Origin: JABDLO01 sp041749255
GTDB lineage: Bacteria; Bacteroidota; Bacteroidia; Chitinophagales; Saprospiraceae
DNA length: 64,000 nt
Assembly (NCBI GenBank): GCA_041749255.1
Contig: JBGTBR010000010.1
Location: 62,001 to 126,000, forward strand
Direction: 5' to 3'
In this document: positions 17,611 through 27,655 of the stretch, piece after piece
Layout: each line of letters begins with the position of its first letter
How positions within the stretch are numbered: position 1 is the first letter of the stretch
The notes under the pieces: generated by a model
Databases searched by the model: none
Seen by the model: only the letters and a program-made list of their open reading frames with translations
What the model was told of the DNA's origin: nothing
Made by a program: the position numbers and the translations under genes

Positions 17611-20600
17611 ATGATCAAAGATGCATTTCGTATTGCAGAACTTGAAAAATCAGTTGCCGCAAGTACCGCCGAATTGATACAGCTTCGTGAAGAATTGGCA
17701 GTCATTAATAGTGTGCAGGAAGCACTTGTAAATGAAATGGACATGCAAGCCATTTACGACCTGGTGGGAAATAAAATCCAGGATGTTTTTGATGCTCAAG
17801 CCGTCATAATCGCTTCCTTTGACCAGGAAGCCGGCAATGAAAATTTTCACTTTGCTTTAGAAAACGGAGAGCGGTTTTACCTCAATCCCAGGCCATTTGA
17901 CAAATTGCGGCAGCATTTGATAGAAGCCGGGAAAAGGATCATTATAAACACTTCGGAAGAAGCCTTTGAATGGTTTGGAAAGGACGTACTGCCAGGCACA
18001 AAATATATGAAATCAGGTGTATTTGTACCCCTGATGACGAATGAGAAAAAAACCGGCTATGTCAGTTTACAAAATGTAGACAAGGAATATGCCTTTAGTG
18101 ATTCAGAGATCAGGCTGCTCGAAACACTGGCCAATAGCATGAGTACGGCTTTGCAAAATGCCAGACTTCTGAAAGAAACAGAGCAACGCACGGCAGAATT
18201 GGCCGTGATTAACAGTGTCCAGGAAGGATTGGCAAAAGAGCTGGACATGCAGTCCATATATGACCTGGTAGGCAATCGTATCAGAGAATTGTTTGATGCT
18301 CAGGTAGTGGGTATCGCTACATTTGATCACGCACGTGATGTAGAACATATCCATTATCTGATTGAAAAAGGAGAGCGGTACTACCCTGTACCCAGGCCAC
18401 TCAACACATTGAGAAAACACATTATCCAAACCAGGGAAAAAATAGTGATCAATAAAAATTTTGAAGTGGTAACTGCTGCTTTTGGGGTGAAAACTGTACC
18501 GGGTACGGAACCGCCTAAATCGGCTTTATACATGCCATTGATCATTGGAGAAAAAGTGACGGGTTATGTAAGCTTGCAAAATATCGACAGAGAAAATGCT
18601 TTCAGTGATGCTGATGTAAGATTGTTGGAAACCCTCGCTAACACTATGGGTGTAGCACTTGAAAATGCCAGACTCTTTGATGAAACCACCCGTTTGCTCA
18701 AAGAAACAGAACAACAGAAAGCAGAATTGGGGGTCATAAATAGCGTGCAGGAAGGCCTGGCAAAGGAACTGGACATGCAGGCCATATACGACCTGGTAGG
18801 TGAAAGAATTCGAAAATTATTCAAGGCTCAAGCTGTTATCATTGCCACATTCGACCACGATACCGCAACCGAGCATTTTAAATATCTGATAGAAGATGGT
18901 CAGCGGTTTTACATGGCCTCCCGTCCTTATGACAGATTGAGACAGCACTTGATCGTCAACCGGCAAAAAATTGTCATCAATACAGATTATGCAGAGGCTT
19001 ACGCCAAATTTGGGTTGAGAACCCTACCCGGAACCAATGTGACAAAATCTGGTGTATTTGTACCCTTGATCATAGGCGACAAGGTCAATAGTTATATCAG
19101 TTTGCAAAATAATGAAACGGAAAATGCCTTTAGTGAATCAGATATAAGATTGCTGGAAACCCTTGCCAACAGTATGAGTGTAGCATTGGAAAATGCGAGG
19201 TTATTTGATGAAACGACGCGATTACTCAAAGAAACAGAACAGCGAACGGCTGAATTGGCAGTGATCAATAGTGTGCAGGAAGGCCTGGCACATGAACTGG
19301 AAATACAGGCTATTTATGATTTAGTTGGGAATAAGATACGTGAAGTATTTGATGCTCAGGGAGTGATTATCGCCACCTTTGACCATGATACTGGGGTTGA
19401 AAAATTTAACTTCCTGATTGAAAAGGGTGAAAGGTTTTTTGCCGAACCCAGACGATATGATAAGCTCCGTTACGAGCTGATCATGAAGAAACAGAAAATT
19501 CTCATCAATGATAATATTGATAAGGCTTTTGCTGATTTTGGTTTAAAGGTAGTACAGGGTACCGAATCGCCAAAATCTCTATTATTTGTTCCGCTGATCG
19601 TAGGCAATAAAGTAACAAGTTATGTCAGTCTCCAAAATGTCGACAGGGAAAATGCTTTCAGTGAATCAGATGTACGGTTATTGGAAACCCTGGCCAACAG
19701 TATGAGTGTAGCTCTGGAAAATGCGAGACTATTCGATGAAACAGCTCGATTATTAAAAGAAACGGAACAACAAAAAGCAGAACTGGGAGTCATCACCAGT
19801 GTGCAGGAAGGTATGGCAAAAGAGCTGGAAATGCAAGCCATATACGATCTGGTCGGAGAAAAAATTCGCCAGATATTTAATGCTCAGGTCATTGATATTG
19901 TTACCTATGATCCAAAAATGGATACGATAGAAGACAGATATTCTTATGAAAAAGGAGACACCACAATATTAGGTTCCAGAAAGCCTGATGGATTCAGAAA
20001 ACATATTATAGAATCTGGAAAAACTTTACTTATTAATACAGATGCAGAAAAAGTGAGTCAGGAATATGGTGTCAATATAATCATCGGACAAGCACCCAAA
20101 TCTGCATTATTCGTCCCTTTGGTTTCAGGGGGTAGAGTTAATGGAGTGATCAGCTTACAAAACATAAATGATGAAAACGCTTTCTCAGAAGCTGAGGTCA
20201 ACCTGCTGACTACACTGGCCAACAGTATGAGTGTAGCTCTGGAAAATGCCAGATTATTCGATGAAACGACACGATTACTAAAAGAAACAGAACAACAAAA
20301 AGCAGAGTTGGGCGTCATCACCAGTGTGCAGGAAGGTATGGCGAAAGAGCTGGAAATGCAGGCCATATACGATCTGGTCGGAGAAAAAATTCGCCAGATA
20401 TTTAATGCACAGGTTATAGATATTGTTACCTATGATCCAAAAATGGATACGATAGAAGACAGGTATGCATACGAAAAAGGAGATACAACTTTATTGGGTT
20501 CCAGAAAGCCAGATGGATTCAGAAAACATATAGTGAATACTGGAAAAACATTATTAATCAATAACGATGTAGAAAAGGTTAGTCAGGATTATAATGTAAA

Positions 20601-23600
20601 TGCCCTTATTGGACAGGTACCCAAATCTGTATTATTCGTCCCTTTGGTTTCAGGGGGTAAAGTAAATGGAATCATAAGCTTACAAAACCTGAATGAAGAA
20701 AATGCTTTTTCAGAAGCTGAGGTCAACCTGCTGACCACGCTTGCCAATAGCATGAGTGTAGCATTGGAAAATGCCAGATTGTTTGATGAAACCAATCGTT
20801 TACTAAAGGAAACCGATCAGCGTAATGCTGAACTAGCTGTGATCAACAGCGTGCAGGAAAGTCTGGTTGCGAAAATGGATATGCAAAGTATTTACGACCT
20901 TGTGGGTGAGAAAATTCGCGAACTTTTTGATGCCCAGGTCGTGGATATTGTGACCTACAATCACGTCAACAGTACAATTGAAGACCGGTATGCCTATGAA
21001 AAAGGTGACCGTACTCTATTGGGGCAGAGAGAGATCAATGGATTTAGAAAGCATGTGGCCAAAACCAAACAAATACTGGTGCACAACGAAAATGTAGAAC
21101 AGGCAATGGTTGAGTATGATAACCAGGTATTGATTGGTGAAATACCTAAATCACAAGTTTATGTACCCATGATTGCAGGTGGGGAAGTGAAGGGAATTAT
21201 TAGTCTGCAGAATGTGGATCATGAACACGCTTTTTCCGATTCGGATGTGAATCTGATTACCACTCTTGCCAATAGTATGAGCGTAGCGCTTGAAAGTGCA
21301 AGATTGTTTGATGAAACAGCACGACTGCTAAAGGAAACAGAACAGCGAACAAGGGAATTGTCGGTCATTAACAGCGTGCAGGATGGACTTGCCAAAGAAT
21401 TGGATATTCAGGGTATATATGAACTGGTGGGTGAAAAAATGAGGGAAATATTCAATGCACAGGTATTTGATATTGTTACCTATAACAAAAAAACTGGACT
21501 CATCGAAGACCGTTATAATTTTGAAAAAGGCGATCGAACCCTGCTGCCACCCCGGTCACTCATTGGCTTTAGAAAATGGGTCATAGAGCATGGCCAGCCT
21601 TTGATGATCAATGAGGATATCGAAACCCACATGCAAAAATATGGAAATGTGGTAGTGGCTGGCGAGCATACAAAATCTGTTGTATTTGTACCTATCATGG
21701 CAGGTGGCGAAGCGACCGGGGTTATGAGTTTACAAAATATTGATGAAGAAAATGCATTTTCTGATGCGGATGTAAGATTATTGACTACGCTGGGAAATAG
21801 TATGACGGTGGCACTGGAAAATGCACGTCTATTTGATGAAACTACCCGACTGTTAAAGGAAACCGAACAAAGGACAGCGGAATTAGCGGTGATCAACAGT
21901 GTGCAGGATGGCCTGGTCAGAGAAATGGATATTCAGGCAATCTATGAACTGGTCGGAATACGGATTGGTGAATTGTTTGATACCCAAACAGTATTGATCA
22001 GGACATTTGATCATGAAACCGAAAAAGAACACTGGCAATATGTTGTCGAAAAAGGTGAGCGTTATTACAGTGATCCGAGACCTTTCAACTGGGCAAATAA
22101 GCAACTTATCAAGTCAAAACAACCGTTGCTTATCAATGACAACTATCTTGAGACGGCTAAAAAATATGGAGGAAGTGGAGTCACAAAGGGTCATCCACCC
22201 AAATCAGCCATGTTTGTTCCTATGATGGTCGGGGATATAGTTAAGGGCTCTGTAAGCCTGCAAAACATAGACAGGGAGAATGCTTTTTCCGAGTCAGATC
22301 TCCGTTTGCTCACGACGTTGACCAATAGCATGAGTGTAGCATTGGAAAATGCCCGACTTTTTGACGAAACCACTCGTCTTTTAAAAGAAACAGAACAACG
22401 CACGGCAGAATTAGCTGTAATCAATAGCGTCCAGGATGGATTGGCAAAAGAACTGGATATGCAGGGGGTATATAATCTGGTAGGTAACCGGATACAAAAA
22501 CTCTTCAATGCACAAGCTGTGATTATTGCCACCTTCGACTTAGATTCCCAAACAGAATTTTTTAATTATGTAGTTGAAGATGGTGAATTGGTACAGCTGG
22601 AACCCAGACCCATTAATAAGCTCAGACAATTATTGATCGAAAAAAAAGAAAGTATTTACATAGCTACAGAAGAATTGGCTGTTCAAAAATATGGAGTTAC
22701 ACCAGTTGCCGGAACCAAGATGCCTAAGTCTTTATTATTTGTTCCGCTCCTTTCGGGTCACGTAATCAATGGTTATGTGAGCTTGCAAAATATAGATATT
22801 GATAATGCTTTCAGCGTATCAGATATTCAACTTTTAGAGACATTGGCCAGTAGCATGAGTGTGGCCATTGAAAATGCCCGGCTGTTTGATGAAACCAATC
22901 GCTTATTGAAAGAAACAGAACAGCGTACCACGGAATTGGCTGTCATCAACAGTGTACAGGAAGGTTTAGCCGCAGAATTAGACATACAGGGAATTTATGA
23001 ATTGGTAGGAGATCGATTGTGTGAATTATTCCCGGATACTCAGACTTTGGTCATCAGAACCTTTGACCATAATGCGAAAATGGAACACTTTCACTATGCC
23101 ATAGAAAAAGGAGAGCGGTTTCCGATTGATTCTCAACCGTTTATATGGGCAAGCAAACAATTAATTTCCAATCATAAACCCATCCACATCAACGAGAACT
23201 ATGTAGAAACTTCCATGAAGTTTGGAGGTACAGGTGTTACCAAGGGTCAACCACCAAAATCTGCGGTATTTGTCCCCATGATCGTGGGAGATGTAGTGAA
23301 GGGTTCTGTGAGTCTTCAAAACGTGGATAAGGAACACGCTTTCAGTGACTCCGATGTAAGACTGCTGACCACAATCGCCAATAGTATGATTGTAGCTATT
23401 GAAAATGCAAGGTTATTTGATGAAACTACCCGATTACTTTCTGAGTCTAAACAGAGGGCTACTGAATTGAGCACTGTAAATAGCATCAGCAAGGCATTGG
23501 CTTCCCAACTGGATCCTGCCGATCTGATCAATATGGTGGGTGACCAGTTAAAAGATTTGTTTAATGCCAATATTGTTTACATCGCTTTATTAAATCCTGA

Positions 23601-25416
23601 TACAAAGATCATAAACTTTCCATATCAGTTTGGTGACAATATGGAGCCATTACAACTGGGAGATGGGTTAACTTCTAAAATCATTCAAAGCAACAAACCC
23701 ATATTAATCAATAAAGACCTGCAGGAACTCAGAAAACAAATGGGTGTTCAGCTCATAGGTGTTGAAGCAGCATCTTACTTAGGCGTTCCCATTCCGTTGG
23801 GTGAAAAAAATATTGGTGTTTTAAGTGTACAGAGCACTGTGCATGAAAACCGCTTTGATGAAAATGATTTACGACTTTTAACAACTATTGCCTCTTCAGT
23901 AGGAGTTGCTCTGAACAATGCCACCCTGTTTGAAGATGTTAGAAAATCTAAATTAGAAGCGGAGGCTGCCAGTAAAGCTGCAGAAAAAGCAAATGAGGCA
24001 AAAAGCGCTTTTCTATCAACAGTTAGCCATGAATTGAGGACACCATTGACTTCTGTACTGGGATTTGCCAAAATCATACGCAAGCGACTCGAAGAAAGAA
24101 TATTTCCTGCTTTTGAAAAGACGGATCCAAAGACAGAAAAAACAATTAATCAGATATCTGAAAACCTGAAAGTAGTTATTTCAGAAGGGGAAAGACTTAC
24201 CCATTTGATCAATGATGTTTTAGACCTTGCAAAAATTGAAGCGGGGAAAATGGAATGGAATCAAGAGGTCATTTCTATGCCTGAAGTAGCTGAGCGGGCG
24301 ATTGCTGCATCCAGTGCTTTGTTTGACCAAAAATCTCTGAAATTAATCAGACAAATAGATAATCGTCTTCCTGAAATTACAGGGGACAAAGATAAATTGA
24401 TACAAGTCATCATAAATCTCATTTCCAACGCTGTAAAATTTACAGATAAAGGCAGTGTTACCTGTAAAGTATTCAAAGAAAAAGATGAAATTATTGTAAG
24501 TATCTCCGACACGGGTATTGGTATTGCCCCGGAAGATTTTGCAGCTGTATTTGAGCAATTCAAGCAAGTGGGTGGTGATACCCTTACTGACAAGCCTAAA
24601 GGTACAGGACTGGGACTTCCAATCTGTAAAGAAATAGTTGAACATCACGGAGGACGATTATGGGTGGATAGTACCCTGGGAGAAGGAAGTACTTTTTCAT
24701 TTGCTTTACCTGTGAATAAAAAGAAAACCCCGGAAAGGCCAGTGCACCTGATCGACCTCGTAAAACAATTAAAAGAACAGGTAGCCCATTCAGATTTACA
24801 AATAAACGGGCATACCGCAAACATTCTGATTGTGGATGATGATGACTCTATCCGCTCCCTTCTTCTTCAGGAGTTGGGAGATGCAGGGTATATTATTCAA
24901 GAGGCAAAAAATGGAAAAGAAGCTTTAGAAAAAGTCAGATCAAATCGGCCAGATCTGATCATCCTTGATATTATGATGCCTGAAATGAATGGCTTTGACG
25001 TAGCCGCTGTATTGAAAAATGACCCTCAAACCATGGATATTCCTATAATGGTTCTGTCAGTCGTACAGGACAAAGCCAGGGGTTTCAGGATCGGAGTAGA
25101 TCGTTATCTGACCAAACCCATTGATACAGGAATTCTTTTCAAAGAGATCGGCAGTTTACTGGAACAGGGTAAATCCAAAAAGAAAGTTATGATAGTGGAC
25201 GAGGATTCAGGGGCAGTAAAGACATTGACAGAAGTATTACAGGCAAAAGGCTATGAGGTAACTGATTCCGTCGAAAAAGATCTGGTCGAAAAAGCTAAAA
25301 CCAATCAACCTGACATTATAATGATTAACTCTGCATTGTCCGGAAAACAGAATATTGTACAGACATTGCGTTTTGAAAAAGGGCTTGAAAAAGTCTTGTT
25401 TGTGGTTTATCAGTAA
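17611..25416 (+). CDS. Giant cytosolic hybrid histidine kinase with twelve tandem GAF domains
   Basis: 2,601 residues from the ATG at 17611; a TTG at 17587 is possible, but TAAATTTG at 17582-17589 resembles a -7 promoter box, which favours the later start. There is no signal peptide or membrane helix. Twelve GAF units follow one another, each starting with a VINSVQ-like helix (unit 1 at residue 31) and ending with LENARLFDETTRLLKETEQ, a helical linker. Then come HisKA (SHELRTPL, H2140), HATPase_c (NLISNAVKFTD, DTGIGIAPED, GTGLGLPI), and a receiver with D2453 in LIILDIMMPEMNG. The C-terminus is a second receiver-like domain that keeps the VDED acidic pair but has Asn2573 where the phospho-Asp belongs and ends before strand 5. 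A response regulator and a nucleotide cyclase follow on the same strand. Confidence 0.93.
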   Translation: MIKDAFRIAELEKSVAASTAELIQLREELAVINSVQEALVNEMDMQAIYDLVGNKIQDVFDAQAVIIASFDQEAGNENFHFALENGERFYLNPRPFDKLRQHLIEAGKRIIINTSEEAFEWFGKDVLPGTKYMKSGVFVPLMTNEKKTGYVSLQNVDKEYAFSDSEIRLLETLANSMSTALQNARLLKETEQRTAELAVINSVQEGLAKELDMQSIYDLVGNRIRELFDAQVVGIATFDHARDVEHIHYLIEKGERYYPVPRPLNTLRKHIIQTREKIVINKNFEVVTAAFGVKTVPGTEPPKSALYMPLIIGEKVTGYVSLQNIDRENAFSDADVRLLETLANTMGVALENARLFDETTRLLKETEQQKAELGVINSVQEGLAKELDMQAIYDLVGERIRKLFKAQAVIIATFDHDTATEHFKYLIEDGQRFYMASRPYDRLRQHLIVNRQKIVINTDYAEAYAKFGLRTLPGTNVTKSGVFVPLIIGDKVNSYISLQNNETENAFSESDIRLLETLANSMSVALENARLFDETTRLLKETEQRTAELAVINSVQEGLAHELEIQAIYDLVGNKIREVFDAQGVIIATFDHDTGVEKFNFLIEKGERFFAEPRRYDKLRYELIMKKQKILINDNIDKAFADFGLKVVQGTESPKSLLFVPLIVGNKVTSYVSLQNVDRENAFSESDVRLLETLANSMSVALENARLFDETARLLKETEQQKAELGVITSVQEGMAKELEMQAIYDLVGEKIRQIFNAQVIDIVTYDPKMDTIEDRYSYEKGDTTILGSRKPDGFRKHIIESGKTLLINTDAEKVSQEYGVNIIIGQAPKSALFVPLVSGGRVNGVISLQNINDENAFSEAEVNLLTTLANSMSVALENARLFDETTRLLKETEQQKAELGVITSVQEGMAKELEMQAIYDLVGEKIRQIFNAQVIDIVTYDPKMDTIEDRYAYEKGDTTLLGSRKPDGFRKHIVNTGKTLLINNDVEKVSQDYNVNALIGQVPKSVLFVPLVSGGKVNGIISLQNLNEENAFSEAEVNLLTTLANSMSVALENARLFDETNRLLKETDQRNAELAVINSVQESLVAKMDMQSIYDLVGEKIRELFDAQVVDIVTYNHVNSTIEDRYAYEKGDRTLLGQREINGFRKHVAKTKQILVHNENVEQAMVEYDNQVLIGEIPKSQVYVPMIAGGEVKGIISLQNVDHEHAFSDSDVNLITTLANSMSVALESARLFDETARLLKETEQRTRELSVINSVQDGLAKELDIQGIYELVGEKMREIFNAQVFDIVTYNKKTGLIEDRYNFEKGDRTLLPPRSLIGFRKWVIEHGQPLMINEDIETHMQKYGNVVVAGEHTKSVVFVPIMAGGEATGVMSLQNIDEENAFSDADVRLLTTLGNSMTVALENARLFDETTRLLKETEQRTAELAVINSVQDGLVREMDIQAIYELVGIRIGELFDTQTVLIRTFDHETEKEHWQYVVEKGERYYSDPRPFNWANKQLIKSKQPLLINDNYLETAKKYGGSGVTKGHPPKSAMFVPMMVGDIVKGSVSLQNIDRENAFSESDLRLLTTLTNSMSVALENARLFDETTRLLKETEQRTAELAVINSVQDGLAKELDMQGVYNLVGNRIQKLFNAQAVIIATFDLDSQTEFFNYVVEDGELVQLEPRPINKLRQLLIEKKESIYIATEELAVQKYGVTPVAGTKMPKSLLFVPLLSGHVINGYVSLQNIDIDNAFSVSDIQLLETLASSMSVAIENARLFDETNRLLKETEQRTTELAVINSVQEGLAAELDIQGIYELVGDRLCELFPDTQTLVIRTFDHNAKMEHFHYAIEKGERFPIDSQPFIWASKQLISNHKPIHINENYVETSMKFGGTGVTKGQPPKSAVFVPMIVGDVVKGSVSLQNVDKEHAFSDSDVRLLTTIANSMIVAIENARLFDETTRLLSESKQRATELSTVNSISKALASQLDPADLINMVGDQLKDLFNANIVYIALLNPDTKIINFPYQFGDNMEPLQLGDGLTSKIIQSNKPILINKDLQELRKQMGVQLIGVEAASYLGVPIPLGEKNIGVLSVQSTVHENRFDENDLRLLTTIASSVGVALNNATLFEDVRKSKLEAEAASKAAEKANEAKSAFLSTVSHELRTPLTSVLGFAKIIRKRLEERIFPAFEKTDPKTEKTINQISENLKVVISEGERLTHLINDVLDLAKIEAGKMEWNQEVISMPEVAERAIAASSALFDQKSLKLIRQIDNRLPEITGDKDKLIQVIINLISNAVKFTDKGSVTCKVFKEKDEIIVSISDTGIGIAPEDFAAVFEQFKQVGGDTLTDKPKGTGLGLPICKEIVEHHGGRLWVDSTLGEGSTFSFALPVNKKKTPERPVHLIDLVKQLKEQVAHSDLQINGHTANILIVDDDDSIRSLLLQELGDAGYIIQEAKNGKEALEKVRSNRPDLIILDIMMPEMNGFDVAAVLKNDPQTMDIPIMVLSVVQDKARGFRIGVDRYLTKPIDTGILFKEIGSLLEQGKSKKKVMIVDEDSGAVKTLTEVLQAKGYEVTDSVEKDLVEKAKTNQPDIIMINSALSGKQNIVQTLRFEKGLEKVLFVVYQ
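17701..23950 (+). repeat. Twelve tandem GAF-coding repeats of about 525 bases
   Basis: Unit starts (codon for V in VINSVQ or equivalent): 17701, 18205, 18733, 19261, 19789, 20314, 20839, 21364, 21889, 22417, 22942 and 23476. Spacing is 504 for the first unit (it lacks the FDETTRL linker) and 525-534 for the others. Units 5 and 6 are nearly identical at the base level over most of their length. Units 5-8 share the IVTY...EDRY...EKGD type, the others the TFDHD type; unit 12 is the most divergent and leads into the kinase. Confidence 0.93.
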
Positions 25417-25460
25417 TTTTTTTGTTTATTTACATAATTATCTGAAAATCGACTAAAAGA

Positions 25461-25841
25461 ATGGAGCAAAAAATTTTAATTGTAGATGATGAAGCCCATA
25501 TCCGGATGCTGATAGAGCAAACGCTGGAGGAGTTGGAAGATGAAGGTGTGGAATTCTTAAGTGCAGAGAATGGTGAAATCGCTCTTGAAATTATTCAGGA
25601 AGAGAATCCTCAGCTGGTTTTCCTCGATGTGATGATGCCCAAAATGAATGGGATGGAAGTTTGCCGAAGGGTTAAAAAAGAGTTGGGTATGGACAAAGTT
25701 TTCATAGTGTTACTGACTGCAAAAGGCCAGGAAACGGATCGTCAAAAAGGTTTGGATGTCGGAGCTGATATTTATATGACCAAGCCATTTGACCCTGAGG
25801 TTTTACTCGAAAGAGCTAAGCTGGTATTGGGCATCTCATAA
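25461..25841 (+). CDS. Single-domain response regulator
   Basis: 126 residues, a receiver domain only. Acidic pair DD at 9-10 (LIVDDEA), phospho-acceptor D56 (LVFLDVMMPKMNG), switch Thr in LLTAKG, and K108 in MTKPFDP are all present, so it should be phosphorylatable. There is no output domain, so it probably acts by protein contact. It lies 44 bases after the giant kinase and 65 bases before the cyclase on the same strand, and is the obvious phospho-partner linking the two. Confidence 0.93.
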   Translation: MEQKILIVDDEAHIRMLIEQTLEELEDEGVEFLSAENGEIALEIIQEENPQLVFLDVMMPKMNGMEVCRRVKKELGMDKVFIVLLTAKGQETDRQKGLDVGADIYMTKPFDPEVLLERAKLVLGIS

Positions 25842-25906
25842 TCCCCGTCTAAAATTTTAACCCATTTATTTATTCCTAAAACCCAGGAACAACGCTTATT
25901 TCGTAT

Positions 25907-27589
25907 ATGGCTAAATTAACATTAAAATCTTTAATTGGTAAAAGGAGTGAATTAAAGTCTTTGCTGGAGTCATGGAGTGAAATGACAAATACAGACTTTC
26001 TCATAGAAGATACAAACCAAAACCTATTATTTGGCAAAGAACTCCAGGCACATGAACATTCTTTTTCCGTCATTTTTGAAGGTGAATTATTCGGTTTTGT
26101 ACATGGGAATCATTCAACCGTTGAAATCATATCCCAATTACTATCAATGATGCTTTCAAAAGAGGCTGAAAAGAAAAATTTGGGTACTGAAGTTTTGCAG
26201 CTGTATCAGGAACTCAATGTCATATATAATTTTTCTGAAAAACTCGTGGATACCATTGAACCGGAAGTGATTGCCCATTTAACCCTGGAACAGGCAATGC
26301 ATTCCATCCCTTCGGGAAGTGGAGTCATTTTAGTGTGGGATGAAGAAAAAAGCCAATTAACCATACCCGCCTCATCCGACGAAAAACTTTTCAATAAAGA
26401 ACTTCTATACTCAAATAGTATTGAAGTCTTAAAAATAGTATTGGGTGGTCAATCTGAAATCATGAGTGATTTATCGAACCTTAAAAACAAAGGGATTATC
26501 GATACTGAAGTTGAATCCGTTGTTTTTGCCGCTATGAAAGTTAAAAAAAGGATTCTGGGTACTATTATTCTGGCAGATACAAAAGCAGATCAATATACTG
26601 CAGCACACCTTAAATTACTCGTAACACTTGCTTTGCAATCTTCTACTGCCATTGAGAGCGCTTTATTGTATGAAAAAAATATTCGGGAAGTGAAGGAACG
26701 GGAAGAAGCCATGCTCCGGATTCACGAGGTGACTAAAAAGTTTGTTCCATTGGAGTTTATTAGTTCATTGGGGAAGGACTCACTCATAGATGTCAAACTC
26801 GGAGATCTCACGGAAAAAATTGTAACGGTACTATTTACGGATATCAGGGACTTTACTTCCTTGTCGGAAAATATGACACCACAGGAAAATTTCCGATTTG
26901 TCTCTTCATTCAATGAAAAGCTTGGACCTATCATCCGGTCTCATCATGGCTTCATAAATCAATATTTAGGAGACTCCATTATGGCCATTTTTCCCCGTCA
27001 TCCAAATGATGCTCTGAATGCTGCCATTGCCATGCAAAAAGCCATTTTTGAAATGAACATTCACAGGCAGGTAAAAGGTCTCCCGATTTTGAAGGCCGGT
27101 ATAGGAATGCACACGGGCTCGTTGATTATGGGTATAACAGGAGATGAAAACCGTCTGGATGCATCTACCATTTCCGATACAGTAAATACTGCATCGAGAA
27201 TAGAAAGTTTGACCAAATACTATCACTCACCGCTATTGTTAAGTAATGAAACACTAAGCCAGATAGGTGATCATAGTAAATATGATTTAAGGAAACTTGG
27301 AAAAGTTCAGCTGAAAGGTAAAAACCAGTTGATCAGTATAGTGGAATGCATCAATGGATATCCATCCTATGAGTTGGAAAAAAAACGTAAAAATATCGAT
27401 ATATTCAACCAATCTTTGGTTCATTATTTTGATCAACAATTCGATGATGCTTTGTTGGGTTTTCAGTCTATCATAGAATCAGATCCCGATGATCATACAG
27501 TCCGATTATTCATGCAAAAATCATTGAAATTTATTCGTGAAGGAGTTCCTGAGCATTGGACTGGTGCAGAAGAGATGGTGACCAAATAG
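25907..27589 (+). CDS. Class III nucleotide cyclase with GAF-like sensor region
   Basis: 560 residues. A GAF-like region (about 95-255, ending in a helical linker) precedes a class III cyclase catalytic domain (about 300-440). Metal aspartates are D312 in LFTDIRDF and D356 in LGDSIMAIF; the transition-state pair N427 and R431 is in TVNTASR. The purine-contact Lys of typical adenylyl cyclases is Gln352 (FINQYLGD) and the second specificity residue is Ser420, so ATP is likely but not certain. The C-terminal about 100 residues (LVHYFDQQFDDALLGFQSII) look like a TPR. There are no membrane helices. It probably makes cAMP under control of the upstream kinase and receiver. Confidence 0.88.
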   Translation: MAKLTLKSLIGKRSELKSLLESWSEMTNTDFLIEDTNQNLLFGKELQAHEHSFSVIFEGELFGFVHGNHSTVEIISQLLSMMLSKEAEKKNLGTEVLQLYQELNVIYNFSEKLVDTIEPEVIAHLTLEQAMHSIPSGSGVILVWDEEKSQLTIPASSDEKLFNKELLYSNSIEVLKIVLGGQSEIMSDLSNLKNKGIIDTEVESVVFAAMKVKKRILGTIILADTKADQYTAAHLKLLVTLALQSSTAIESALLYEKNIREVKEREEAMLRIHEVTKKFVPLEFISSLGKDSLIDVKLGDLTEKIVTVLFTDIRDFTSLSENMTPQENFRFVSSFNEKLGPIIRSHHGFINQYLGDSIMAIFPRHPNDALNAAIAMQKAIFEMNIHRQVKGLPILKAGIGMHTGSLIMGITGDENRLDASTISDTVNTASRIESLTKYYHSPLLLSNETLSQIGDHSKYDLRKLGKVQLKGKNQLISIVECINGYPSYELEKKRKNIDIFNQSLVHYFDQQFDDALLGFQSIIESDPDDHTVRLFMQKSLKFIREGVPEHWTGAEEMVTK

Positions 27590-27655
27590 TGATCGATATT
27601 TCCTTACAATTTCTCTTTCTGCACTATTAAAATTTGCTACTTTAATCTGATGATT

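Noticed and set aside
18564..24593. Open frames antisense to the giant kinase, at regular spacing
   Set aside because: They recur once per GAF repeat because the repeated sense codons leave the same frame open; their translations are Ser/Leu-rich with no domain and lie within a clear gene.
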